This document shows positions 24,265 to 34,887 of a stretch of 64,000 nt of DNA, in pieces. Numbering within the stretch: the stretch's first letter is position 1; each line of letters begins with the position of its first letter. The translations under genes and the position numbers were made by a program. The notes below the pieces were generated by a model, which made no database searches, had not been told where the DNA came from, and worked only from the letters and a program-made list of their open reading frames with translations. The DNA is from Papaver somniferum (taxonomy: Eukaryota > Streptophyta > Magnoliopsida > Ranunculales > Papaveraceae): NCBI RefSeq assembly GCF_003573695.1, contig NC_039361.1:88616149-88680148 (forward strand), given 5' to 3'.

Positions 24265-24693
24265 TCAAATTTCCTTGATGATTTCATACCTATGGAATGG
24301 TCCATCGAAATAGGAGTCACTGATATCCTTGATTATGTTGACCGTAGCATGTTCATGAGTCAGAACGTTAGTTTTTCGATCAACAATTCGAACAAAGTGT
24401 CGGGCCTTAGCGCAGTCAAGAATAACTTTCTTCTGATTCCTGATCAAGATATTCTGAGTACCAAGGATTTTTTCCTGTCCATCAATAATCTGGTTGATCT
24501 GTAATTGAAGGTTAGCAAGTTTGTTTTTTACTTCATTCTGAACGAGAATTAAATCCTTGACAGATTCTCCAATCCAAGAGTTATACTCTTTTCTTTCAAG
24601 CATCTTTTTCAGAATAAACTCTTGAGCAGGACCACTTCCTTTGAGATCATCCTCTACAGTAGGGTTAACTTCTTCTTTGGGAACAGTTTCCAT
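24265..24693 (-). pseudogene. Short ORF of unknown function in family-A element
   Basis: A 142-residue frame, ATG at 24693 and stop at 24265. The N-terminus is acidic (METVPKEEVNPTVEDD). It is followed by a leucine/isoleucine heptad-like helix (about residues 45-90, NKLANLQLQINQIIDG) and a basic stretch. It is predicted to be soluble and coiled-coil forming. It lies downstream of the gag-like ORF in the same orientation. No domain is recognised; it may be a remnant of a longer polyprotein or an accessory ORF of this family. Confidence 0.4.
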
Positions 24694-25041
24694 TGAGTTC
24701 CTTTCTTAAAGTTTAATGAACGCATATATGAAATATATATATGTTCAAGTGTACATCTTGGTTGGAAACCCTAGAGTTCCTTGAGGAGACATGGACGTTC
24801 GTGGACTAAGCCATGCACCATATCGAAAAAGGACCCAACCAGGAAAACTGCATACTGTGTCGCTTTCAAAAAAATTTCCATCCCTAAAAAGAAAGGTCAC
24901 GGTGAAGAAAGAAAGAAATACTAAAAACTCACATCATAAGATATCAAACATACAAATTAATGAAAATCATCTAATTACTTGAGCATATCTTAAACATCAC
25001 CCTTGTATCTCTCAAGTTAGATACAAGAACGGAACTTTCTG

Positions 25042-26232
25042 CTACCAGGTAGCAGAGGGAGACATAGTCTCACCATAGGTTTTGAGAGAGTAGTTGTGAT
25101 TTTCACCAGGATATCTAATCTCAGCATTTCTTGTCTTCCCATGGTAGTTTCCATTTTTAGGGAAATTTCTCATAGCTCTTCCTGAAAGCTCAAGAGAAAG
25201 AGCTTTCTGATTACTGAGCATAGGCACTCTAGGGATTGGTTCAAGAGGATTTTCCGAGATGGGTTTCCAAACTCTAGAGTTAGATTCACCAGAGCTGTTC
25301 TTATAAGCACATGTCATGCTTTCATCAGCAGCATAAGACTTTATACCACTAGAATGGAAAGAAGTCCTGTAATGATTCCTAAGAAAGATATCGTTTTTAT
25401 AAGATGTCTGGTTTCTTGTGAGCATGAGATTCACTGCAGTAGTCGACTGACTATTTACCCCATCGACAGTGGAAAGAAGCAAATTACGAAGTATAGAAAT
25501 TTGTTTCTTTCTGTAAAAACAACGGATAGCATAGTGATTCCCTTTTCCACGGAAAGTACAAGTTCGTGGAGGAGACACAACAGAAGGCATCTGTATTAAC
25601 TTTACATCCCTGTGAGAAGATCGTAAGTTATATACACTTTTCTTGACACAATCTTCTTTTGGAGGATATTTCTTCATGTATTGTTTGTCAAGAGGAACAG
25701 TTGGAACAAAATAATTTTTCCTTAAGATAGAGTTTTCCTTTTCCAAGGTCATACACTGTTCATGGGCTAGTGAAAGTGATGCTTCTAGCTTCTCTTTTTC
25801 AACACGAAGTCCGTCAAGATCAGATGAATGTGTCTTGATCAAACGTTTTTCTCTAATTGATCCTTTTTTGATAACCTTTTCAAGATCACAAATCTTTTCA
25901 CGTTGTAGATTATTCTCTTGAAGAAGTTTCTCAATATCCTTAGAGAAGGACTCAATAATGTTATAGAGTACACGTTCTCGATCAATAGACTTTTCAAATT
26001 CATCGATGAGTTGATCATGATTCTGAAGATCAACAAACTCAATAGAATTTTTTGCAATTCTGGTGAGCTCCATTTCAGCTTTCACCATTGTGTCGAATGT
26101 CTCATTGGAGGAAGAGTGATCAACATAAGATGAGACAATCTTCCTACCTCGGGATTCGGAAGAATCAACTAAAGAACAATCCTTTGAGGTATTCCCGAGA
26201 CAACTGACATATTTGAAAGCTTTAGGAGACAT
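25042..26232 (-). CDS. Gag-like protein of family-A element, with altered zinc knuckle
   Basis: The frame is open from inside the LTR (26373) to 25042. The first ATG downstream of the primer-binding site is at 26232 and gives 396 residues. Counting from 26373, residues about 100-225 are a long coiled coil (ELTRIAKNSIEFVDL through LSLAHEQCMTLEKENSILRK). A nucleocapsid-like motif follows at residues 272-285: CTFRGKGNHYAIRC. A CCHC knuckle would have Cys where Arg 275 stands, so one zinc ligand is missing; a single TGT-to-CGT type change would explain it. The remainder is basic and Ser/Asn-rich. The product would form the element's particle and bind its RNA. No pol frame follows. Confidence 0.6.
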   Translation of the reverse strand: MSPKAFKYVSCLGNTSKDCSLVDSSESRGRKIVSSYVDHSSSNETFDTMVKAEMELTRIAKNSIEFVDLQNHDQLIDEFEKSIDRERVLYNIIESFSKDIEKLLQENNLQREKICDLEKVIKKGSIREKRLIKTHSSDLDGLRVEKEKLEASLSLAHEQCMTLEKENSILRKNYFVPTVPLDKQYMKKYPPKEDCVKKSVYNLRSSHRDVKLIQMPSVVSPPRTCTFRGKGNHYAIRCFYRKKQISILRNLLLSTVDGVNSQSTTAVNLMLTRNQTSYKNDIFLRNHYRTSFHSSGIKSYAADESMTCAYKNSSGESNSRVWKPISENPLEPIPRVPMLSNQKALSLELSGRAMRNFPKNGNYHGKTRNAEIRYPGENHNYSLKTYGETMSPSATW

Positions 26233-26308
26233 ATTGGTATGTGTAAGAGATTTTGTCCTCAGACTCAGATTTTTACAAACACAGACTTGTAAGGTCTTGA
26301 ACGTGTTT

Positions 26309-26326
26309 GCCTGCTCTGATACCAAT
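26309..26326 (-). promoter_or_regulatory. Primer-binding site (initiator Met tRNA type)
   Basis: Read on the minus strand, the LTR end is followed after two bases by TGGTATCAGAGCAG. This complements the 3' end of plant initiator methionine tRNA, the usual primer of copia and many gypsy elements. It fixes both the orientation and the LTR border at 26327. Confidence 0.9.
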
Positions 26327-29300
26327 TGAAAAAGAGGGGGTCTAACAACACCACCCAATATTTCGCTTAGCAATCTGTATGTACTAACTCCGAAATAATT
26401 TATAGAGAATCAACTGGACAGTCAGACTCAACCTAGGTAAAAGTATCTCAAGGAGTTAATATCTCTCTCTTGTTTTGATTTACTCGAGATAATAGAAATC
26501 AGCGAGTCTTTAATTAAACACAAGGAATAACTTGGATGGTACCAAAGACCAATATCCAAGGATCAATCAATGAAAATCAACAACCAAAGGTTGGATTACT
26601 CTAATTCATGATCTAACGCACAACCTGTATTATTTCAATTATAAAGATAAAACAATATAATGCGGAAACTGAAATAACACAGGCACCAGAAATTTTGTTA
26701 ACGAGGAAACCGCAAATGCGGGAAAACCACGGGACCTAGTCCTGATTGAACACACACTGTACTAAGCCGCTACAGATACTAGCCTACTCCAAGCTAACTT
26801 CGGACTGGACTGTAGTTGAACCCCAATCAGTCTCCCACTGATCCAAGGTACAGTTGTACTCCCTACGCCTCTGATCCCAGCAGGATATTGCGCCCTTGAT
26901 TCCCTTAGCTGATCTCACCCACAACTAAGAGTTTCTACGACCTAAAATCGCAGGCTTTAACAATAAACAAATATGTCTCACACATACAAGTCTATCAAAG
27001 GATCAATCTGTCTCCCACAGAAAACCCTAAAGTTTTTGTTTCGTCTTTTGATAATAATCAAGGTGAACAGGAACCAATTGATAATCCGGTCTTATATTCC
27101 CGAAGAACAGCCTAGATAAATCAGTCACCTCACAACAATCTTAATCGTATGGTAGCGAAACAAGATGTTGCGGAATCACAAACAATGAGACGAAGATGTT
27201 TGTGACTACTTTTTATATCTTTCCCATCGGAGATATTAATCTCAAGCCAATCAATCTATTGTACTCGTATGATAGAAGATGCAAGATCAGATCACACAAC
27301 TACGATAAAAGTAGTATCGGTCTGGCTTCACAAGTCCAATGAAGTCTTTAAGTCGTTAACCTGGTTTTAGAAGAAGAAAACTAAAGGTTAAAGGAGAAAC
27401 GACTCTAGCACGCAAAATAGTATCACACGTGAAGTGTTGGGGATTAGTTTTGCAGAGTTTCTAGATGTCCCCTTATATAGTCTTTTAAATCAGGGTTTCG
27501 CCTTGGTCACAAAGCAAACAATATCCACCGTTAGATGAAAACCTGATTTAGATTCAAGCTAATATTTATCAACCGTTAGATCGAAAACTTAACTTGTTTT
27601 ACACAAATGAAATGTACGTTTTTAGGTTTGTTAACCGTACCCAAACGTGTACATTGTTGGTTCACCAAAAGGTTAGCCATATGAGCATTTCATACCAACC
27701 ATATTCTTCTTCACCATAACTAGTTCAAGTGACTCAAATGAACTAGTTAGAGAGTTGTTGAATTGCAAGGAAATCCTATGTACTACACAAGACACAATTG
27801 AAGCAAAGATGATTTGATTCACTTGAATCGGTTCATGAACTTTATAACCACGATTTGCAATTTGCATTCCTTAGTCTTTATAAGTTTAAGTTCAGAAATC
27901 ATTTTTAGATATATAACCTTCTTAAGTTTGCACACTAGGTTCGCGGACTTAAGCAACCGGGTAGAGTTTACAAACTCCAGCAGAAAATCTCGGCAAAGAC
28001 TTTCTGCCGATTCGCGGACTGGGTTTGCGGACTGGTACTCCCGTAACAAGTTTGTCAACTCCAGCAAAATTTCTGGGGATGAGAAGTTCGGCAGTTCGTG
28101 GACTTGGAAACAAGCCATTCTTTCGGTTTCTCTTGATCAACAAAGTTTGCAAACTTTGGTTCAAGGAATAGGACTTATGCACATATGTGTTTCCACAACA
28201 ATACTTATGTCCATCATTGGTTATGTAATCTAAACTCTCATTCCAATAATTGAAACATTCTTAGAGGAAGTTATATAGTTGTTACACCATTTCTCGTCAA
28301 AGCAATTATCAAAGTGATTGAAACATATCATGAATTTTGTCACTAGGTAAAGATAAACATGGTTGAAACGAAACGCCTACCAACAAATATTTCGAGATAT
28401 AGATAGGTGAGGTATACTCGGCTCGAAATACCAAATGTGTATAATCTAAGTCTATATATAGCAGACGACTTTTTGTCTCAAGAAGTAGGAGATAGAGTAG
28501 ATAGACTTTTGAAAAAATCTCAGAGAGGATAGATATATAATTAGAGAGTGTTTTGTGTGTGTGATTGAGATTTCTTTTGTATGTCAAAAGAAGGTGAAAG
28601 TTTGATCCTGGAGTTTCCGCTGTTGTTATAAGAGGTATTTCTTGTATACCTTGTTATGTTGCTGAAGGTTGGTGAATGATTTTCTTATGTGTGAATATCA
28701 TGAAGTAAACTTGTTGGTTGTTACGTATAACCTGTTAGACCAAAGATCTGGTAGAAAGAATTTCTTGTTTCCAAAAGAGAAGGTAATATGTTCAGTAACT
28801 GTTTGATTTTATTCCTCAAAAATGTTCTTGGTGTGATGTATGTTTGGGAAGACCGTTAAGAAGAGCTACCTATAAGTGAAGTAGGTACTTATGAAATTCT
28901 TATGTAGTAGGAATTTTTGGTTTCTTGTCATGGAACAAGTAGATAGAGCCGCTGCTCTAGCTTGTTGATGGTGTTGGTAGATACTGAAGTATCAAGGGAA
29001 GGCAATTAGAGAGGCTAGTGAATCCCTGTTGTGGAGTTGGTCTCCGCGGATGAAACCAAAGGAGTGGTTAAGCATGCTATCCAGGAGGAGGATAAAAGAA
29101 CTCAATGAAGAGTTTTGTTGTGTGGAATTGATACTTTGTGGAGGAAACCAAAGGTGTTTCCAGCAGCAAAGTTGATGGTTCTAGAGTCAAGAAAAAAGTT
29201 GACGTGATGCAGTTGAGAAATGACAATAATGTCTAGATGTTGTTAAAGACGCAAAAGCAGCTGGAAGATTTCAAGTGGCAGCAAGAGATATGATATGATA

Positions 29301-30109
29301 TGTCTGGGAAGTCATAGGTACCTGCACGTGAAGTAGTTTGGCCGCTAGTAAAGCGAGGTTATGATAAGACATGTATGGGAATTCATACGATATCTACAAA
29401 TGAAGTAGGTAGGTCTGCAAAATGAAACGGAATCAGCACAGGATACATCAGGAAAAGGCGTAGGTAACGTCTCTGCTAGTTGTCATGGAACATCACATGA
29501 AGTCATTGTGGTTTGAGTTTAAGGGAGGCTGTTGGAGTTTTGATTAAACTCAAACTACTGGGTACGTCATATACTTGGTCGTGTGTTAGTCATTTGCGAC
29601 TGGTTTTCACACGAGCTGTTAGTTGCTTGTTAATAGGGAGTTGTTAGTTGAATATCTATGTTAGTATACTACTAAGCCTGATTAGTGGGTATGTTTACGG
29701 TCAGTAGTTACTGTGCCTACGTGCACTTGTTAGTTGAGTTTTATTAGGAAATGTTCCAAGTGGTCTGTAGCTTATAAACGCAGTGTTTTATGTTAATGAA
29801 AATTTTGAAAATCAGATTAACACAATGTAGACTCTCTCTTCTTGTTCCGCATAATCTTCATCTCTGCTCTCTCTCTATATCTTGATTTCACATACCTTTT
29901 TATCGAGAAGTTCCACCGGTTCCTTGAGTAGTTCTTCTTCTTGTATGATGAATCGCCATGAAGTCCTTGAGCTCAACTACACTTTCTATCCTAATCCGAG
30001 ACTTAGCTATAGTAGACTAGAAATCAAGACTTATAATTTTGATCACTAACATTGACAAACATGCTTGAGATAGCAACGCATGCGGGTTCGACCGAGCAAT
30101 GCTCTAACA
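26327..30109 (-). repeat. Right (5') LTR of the family-A element, interrupted
   Basis: Homologous to the left LTR over 26327-28512 and 29887-30109. The break at 28513-29886 is foreign DNA. About 20 bp of LTR are missing at the junction. The U3 palindrome cluster here has an extra TTTGCGGACTGG copy (about 28023-28036). The end GCTCTAACA at 30101-30109 is followed by the target duplication CTTTC. Confidence 0.9.
28513..29886 (+). mobile_element. Partial copia-type element inserted in the right LTR
   Basis: A 1.37-kb insertion. At its right side GTTTGAGTTTAAGGGAGGC (polypurine tract, to 29529) is followed by an LTR that starts TGTTGGAG (29530) and ends TTTCA near 29890. That arrangement is typical of the 3' end of small copia elements. 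No matching 5' LTR is seen at the left end, which begins near AAAAAATCTCAGAGAGG. I find no ORF with a recognised domain inside. There is no clean target duplication, and some 20 bp of host LTR are gone, so insertion or later loss was accompanied by a deletion. Confidence 0.6.
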
Positions 30110-30114
30110 CTTTC

Positions 30115-30885
30115 CTCAACCAGCCAAACCCAATCTTTAATTTTTCTCATACATCTTTAATTTGAACTCTAATTCAATTATTTGAGAAACCCTAACTTGG
30201 TTCTCTGATTCATCTTCAAGATGATCTCAGAACTCCAATTAAACATGTACCCATGCTTCCTCATCCAACAATAGCTCTATATATCATCTTCTTAATCTTC
30301 AGAATATTAAACCAATCTATAAACCCTAACTTCGATTAGAAAAACTCAATCTTCTCCTTCATCCCATGCTTAACAGACCACAACATCATTACCATCTTCT
30401 ACTTAATAATCTTCCCCATATTCTGCCGAACAAAGAACTTCCACTCAATTTGTATCAAATTCACAGAGAAGAAGATCAGAAGAAGAAAGAATACTGAAGA
30501 AGAAAGAAAAAAGAAGAGGAATGAAGATAAAAAGAAAGAGAAACGAGAGTTATCTTCTCAATCCAGTCTAGATAAGATCAAATGAAGTTTATGGAACACC
30601 CGTTGAATTGATAAGGGAAGTCCTATTCGGGCTAATTTCAAAAAGACTATTTTGCCCTTCTCACTAATCTGATGATTACTTCTTCGTTTGGTATCCGATT
30701 GACACGTTCGAGTAGTCCATTGCGTATAACATCTCAAAATCTACCCAGCGGTACTAGTTTCGTAACTAAATCGTTGTTAGATTAATTTCTATTAATTATC
30801 GTTCGTGTTAAACTAATCGAGTTATTATCGGCTAATACGTCTCTTGACTAGTCTAATAGCGTTGACGATCTTAAGGGTCCTTACA
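30115..30885 (+). mobile_element. Right part of the gypsy-type LTR
   Basis: Continues 18634-20154 after removal of the family-A element and one copy of its CTTTC duplication. It contains a purine-rich block (AGAAGAAAG repeats, 30470-30550) and ends GATCTTAAGGGTCCTTACA at 30885. No ORF. Confidence 0.6.
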
Positions 30886-31453
30886 ACTGTGAACTGGTTT
30901 CATCAGTGAATCGATATTGTTGCGGCAGATAGTATCATCGGTCTTCATTCTGGATGTGATCGGTGAAGAGAGGAAGTTCCTCAGTCTTGCAGGGGCTTGT
31001 GATGTAGAGAGACTCGTTGATGAAGTTTCATGGAATCACATCAGGTTGCAATAACTTGTTATGTGGATAACATTTATTCAAATATAATCGATTTCTCCAA
31101 TAAGATCAAGTCCCCAGTGTATGTTGAAGGATTTTGCGCCATCCATGGATGAATGATGTCGCATCTGCTTCAGAAGTCTTATCATGGTATAAGTTCAGTT
31201 ACACTTTGATCGTGCTGGTGTTGAATCAGTGTGTCATCATCGAGATATTTGTGTTGAAGCTAGAGGCGTCATTATCGAAGGTGTACTCTTTGATTGGAAG
31301 TTACAGTTTGAAGTCTTCTTAGCTGCTTGAGCGTTGAATCCTCACACCCCATAAGCGTCGAATTTCTTAGGCTTGACCATCTCGATCTCGAGTATATTTT
31401 GTTGATTCAACATTCTTTTCATCGCAGTAGTGGGATTCAACAATTTAGAAGAC
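30886..31453 (-). pseudogene. Gypsy (Tat lineage) integrase fragment
   Basis: On the minus strand near 31125-31080 the translation NIHWGLDLIGEIDYI appears. It matches the start of the integrase catalytic core in Tat-type gypsy elements (xxWGLDLIGxI, first catalytic Asp). Upstream residues in the same frame (LLKQMRHHS) may be the decayed zinc-binding part. Frameshifts prevent a longer reading. Together with gag and protease at 33.8-35.9 kb on the same strand, this marks one element from which reverse transcriptase is missing, having been lost or replaced where the family-A LTR now sits. Confidence 0.5.
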
Positions 31454-33808
31454 TTTCTTTACACTGCTCGGTCGAACTCGTAATCGTTGCTATCTCAAGC
31501 TTGTTATCAATTTTAGTTGCCAAAACTATAAGTCTTGATTTCTAGTATACTCATAGCTAAGTCTCGGACTAGGATAGAAAGTGTAGTTGAGCTCTAGACT
31601 CCACGGAGTTCATCATGCAAAGACGAATAACTACTCAAGGAACTGGTGGAACTTCATCGACAAAAAGGTATGTGGAGACTTGAACTTATCTATCACTCAA
31701 AAGTCTACTTTATCTCCTATCTTGAGAAAAAAGTCGTGTTGTTGTATGGACTATGATTATGCACATGTGATATTTCGAGCTGAGTCTATCTCGCTTATCT
31801 ATTTCTCGAAATATATGTTGGTAAGCTTTCGCTTTGGCAAATTCATCTTTACTAGTGATGAAAGTCATATTTGTTTAAATTACTTGAAACTCGCTTTGAC
31901 GAAAAATAGTTTGTGAACAACAACTATATAATGTCCTCTAAGAACGTTTCAATGGTTGAAATGAGAGTTTAGAATATATAACCATGATTGGATATAAGCA
32001 TTGTGTGATAACTCATACTTGTATAAGTCCAAAATCGTTGAACCAAAGTATGCGTACTTTTCTGCTCAGGATAACCGGAACTGAAGTCTGCGTACCAGTA
32101 CGCGCACTGTCGGAAGTTCACATCCCGTGAATTTCTGCTGGAGTTTGTGAACTAAAAACAAACCTATTCCGGGTACTTAACTATGTGTACCAGTATGCAT
32201 ACTTAAGTGGGTTGTTTTCTAAAAACCGTTTAATTCGTGAACCAAGACATTTATATATTAAGGAATGCAATGTTTTCAAACTGTGGCTATAATGTTCACG
32301 AATCGATTCGAGTGAATCAAAAATGGTTTTTTCGATTGTGTCTTGTATACTTCTATGAGATCTAAGCAATTGAACAACTCTCTAACTAGTTCATTTGAGT
32401 CATTTGAACTAGTTGTGGTAAAGAAGAATAAGGTTGATATCAAAGTACTCATATGGCTAACCTATGGTTAAAAATATTAAACCAACGACTTGTACACGTT
32501 TAGGGACGGTTACTCAAACCTAAATAAATGTGCATTTCATGTGTGTATAACAAGCTCAGTTCGATCTAACGGTTGAAAGATATTAGCTTGAATCTAATCA
32601 GGTTTTCATCTAATGTTGAATATTGAATGCTTTGTTACCAAGGTAACTTAGATTTCTAACCATGATTTGAAGACTATATAAAGGAGAACTCTAAAAACTG
32701 GGAAACCTAATCCCCACACCTCTTGTGTGATACTAGTTGTATGCTAGAGTCGATTCTCCTTTAACCTAATGTTTCTATAGAGACCATGTAGGTTAACGAC
32801 TTGAAGACTTCACTGGGATTTTGAAGCCAGACCCAACTATCTTCTATATAGTTGCGTGATATGATCTTGCTGTTTCTATCGTATTTGGGTACAATCATAA
32901 GTATTGGCTTGAGATTAATTTATCCGATATGCAAGATAGAAAAGTAGTCACAAACATCTTCGTCTCATTATTTGTGATTCCACATTATCTTGTTTCGCTA
33001 GTCGATTACGATTATTATGAGGTGATTGATATATCTAGGCTGTTCTTCGGGAATTAAGTATGGTATATCAATTGGTTCCTGTTCACCTTGATTTATCAAA
33101 AGACGGAAAAAAAACTCGTAGGTATTTCTGTGGGAGACAGATTTATCTATTCCTATAGACTTTTCTGTGTGATACAGATTTGTTTATTAAAGTCTTCGAC
33201 TTTGGGTCGTAGCAACTCTTAGTTTTGGGTGAGATCAACTAAGGGAATCAAGTGCGCAGTATCCTGCTGGGATCAGAGACGTAGGGAGCGCAACTGTACC
33301 TTGGATAAGTGTGAGATTGATTGGGGTTCAACTACAGTCCTGACGAAGTTAGTTTGTAGTAGGCTAGTGTCTGTAGCGACTTAATACAATGTGTGTTCAA
33401 TCTGTACTAGGTCCCGGGGTTTTTCTGCATTTGTGGTTTCCTCGTTAACAAAATTTCTGGTGTCTGTGTTATTTCTTTTCCACATTATATTTTGTTATAT
33501 AATTGAAATATCGCAGGTTATGCGTTGAATCGATCAATTGGAAAATCCAACCTTTGGTTGTTGATTGATCCTTGAACATTGGTCTTTGGTACCGTTCAAG
33601 TGATTTCTCTTGTATTCAATTAGACTCGCAGATTTCTATTTGCTTGAGTAAGTATTGAATCGAGAAATTGAGATATAACTCCTTGATATACTTTTTATTA
33701 AGATTGAGTATGACTGTCTAGTTGATTCTCTTAAAAGTATATTGGAGTTAGTCCATACAAATTTCTAGGTGAAATATTGGGTGTGGTTGTTAGACCCCCG
33801 ATTTTTCA
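31454..33808 (+). mobile_element. Family-A solo LTR, opposite orientation
   Basis: An inverted, more diverged copy of the LTRs at 20160 and 26327. It starts near ACACTGCTCGGTCGAAC (the first dozen bases no longer match the TGTTAGAGCATT consensus) and ends CCCCCGATTTTTCA at 33808. The block GGTCCCGGGGTTTTTCTGC lies at 33411-33429. U3 carries a different short-repeat set (GTATGCGTACTT, TGCGTACCAGTACGCGCAC). GAATG follows the right end; no copy is seen at the left, so the left border is probably damaged. No internal region. Confidence 0.82.
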
Positions 33809-34760
33809 GAATGTCTATGCATCTTTTGCAGGTTCTTGCTTCAACCTCGTCAAAGTTCGAAATTCCTCCAAGTGCTCTGATTATGGAAAGGCCGCCAAAT
33901 CTTCTGGATCAGAACTTTCTTCGTTGGAGAGATGTGTAACCAAAGGCGCTTTGTCAGTAGCTATCTTTTCAGCGTGGATCCACGCTCGTCTGAATACCAT
34001 GTCATATCCTGGATCTTCCTGATTATGTGAAACTTGATTTCTGTCCAGGTTGAACTTATGTTCACTTTGAGAGTGATGTAGTTATAAGTATTTCCGAGCG
34101 TTCCTTCAAGGCCTCTGATTGAGATGGGATCACGTGTAGCTTCTTGTCGAGTGATGCTCGTGAATCTGATGGTTTTCAGTGGAATGTTGTTGATGGAGGT
34201 GTCATCATCGATCAACATTCTTCCAAATTCAGATTGACTGTGGTAAGCAGTCCCCTGTCGTACATCTCTTTTTCTGTGGCTGAAGGCTCAAGAAGTATTT
34301 CCGGAATGGACTTGCTGACACGATGTGATTCAGTGCTGTGAACATGTCTCTCCTTGTGCCTTCAACAGATAGAGTAATTCACATATATGTTCGACCAAGG
34401 ATTGAACTGCCTCTTTGATAGGTTGTTCAGAGAGAGCGCAGGTCTTGATTGGGAAAGGGTCTTGTGTACTCCTTCAGTATGCAGTTGAATCTATTGTAGA
34501 TCAACCTTTCTCTTTGAAGATGTGCTTCGAAATATCACAGTCACTTGTTGGATGATTGATGAATCTATGAAGGTGACAGTACCTAGGATTCTCCATTTTT
34601 TCCTCAGTTGGCTCTCTCCTGATGAACAACAATTTGATTGCATCATCTTGAACCCAGAATTCCAGTAAATCGACCACTTCTTCAATGGGAAGAGGGAAGT
34701 TTGAGTTCCCGTTTGATCATTTCCCCGTTCGTTGATGACGGGTCGAGGTTTGTGCATTTC
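33809..34760 (-). pseudogene. Gypsy (Tat lineage) gag C-terminus and aspartic protease region
   Basis: Minus-strand pieces downstream of gag. About 34640-34500 reads, in shifted frames, PRYCHLHRFINHPTSDCDI, the zinc-binding C-terminal motif of Tat-type Gag. About 34220-33960 reads MLIDDDTSINNIPLKTIR, then RDPISIRGLEGTLGNTYNYI, which resembles the retroviral-type protease (D(D/T)GAS-like site, here DDDTS) followed by its flap region. The protein continues past the protease (ERAWIHA-like) and is cut off at the family-A LTR at 33808. Several stops make it non-functional. Confidence 0.6.
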
Positions 34761-34887
34761 AGGATTGGTTATCTTTTCTTTGCGCCTTCAGAGGAGCCTG
34801 GGATGTTGGAGAAGATGTCGTGTCTCGACTTTCCTTTAATTCCTTTCATCAACAACATTTGTTGAAGGTTGGAGATTATACTGATTG

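Larger units (their letters stand above)
20160..30109 (-). mobile_element. Complete gag-only LTR retrotransposon (family A, probable copia/SIRE type)
   Basis: Both LTRs, a primer-binding site, a polypurine tract and a 5-bp target duplication (CTTTC at 20155-20159 and 30110-30114) are present. Transcription would run on the minus strand. The right (5') LTR is 26327-30109 and includes a 1.37-kb later insertion; the left (3') LTR is 20160-22587. The two LTRs look about 95% alike by eye. The 3.7-kb interior contains a gag-like ORF and a second short ORF. I found no protease, integrase or reverse transcriptase, so it must depend on a relative. The superfamily is inferred from the gag layout and is not certain. 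Confidence 0.88.
11366..30885 (+). mobile_element. Gypsy-type LTR, interrupted by a LINE and a copia-like element
   Basis: The pieces 11366-12939, 18634-20159 and 30115-30885 are one LTR of about 3.9 kb split by two later insertions. It starts around TGTTATACCGCCCCC (11363) and ends GGGTCCTTACA, the style of start and end seen in many plant chromovirus LTRs. ACTGT flanks it at 11361-11365 and 30886-30890. Removing it restores an open reading frame across the junction, which supports these borders. With ACTGT as the duplication, the element begins TATACC rather than TG, so the exact left border is uncertain by up to 3 bp. No coding region belongs to this LTR itself, so it is a solo LTR. Confidence 0.6.

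Noticed and set aside
27814..28233. 139-codon frame in the right LTR, with a similar 110-codon frame in the left LTR
   Set aside because: Both are within U3 and differ by indels in the palindrome cluster; LTR homology, not coding constraint, explains their similarity.
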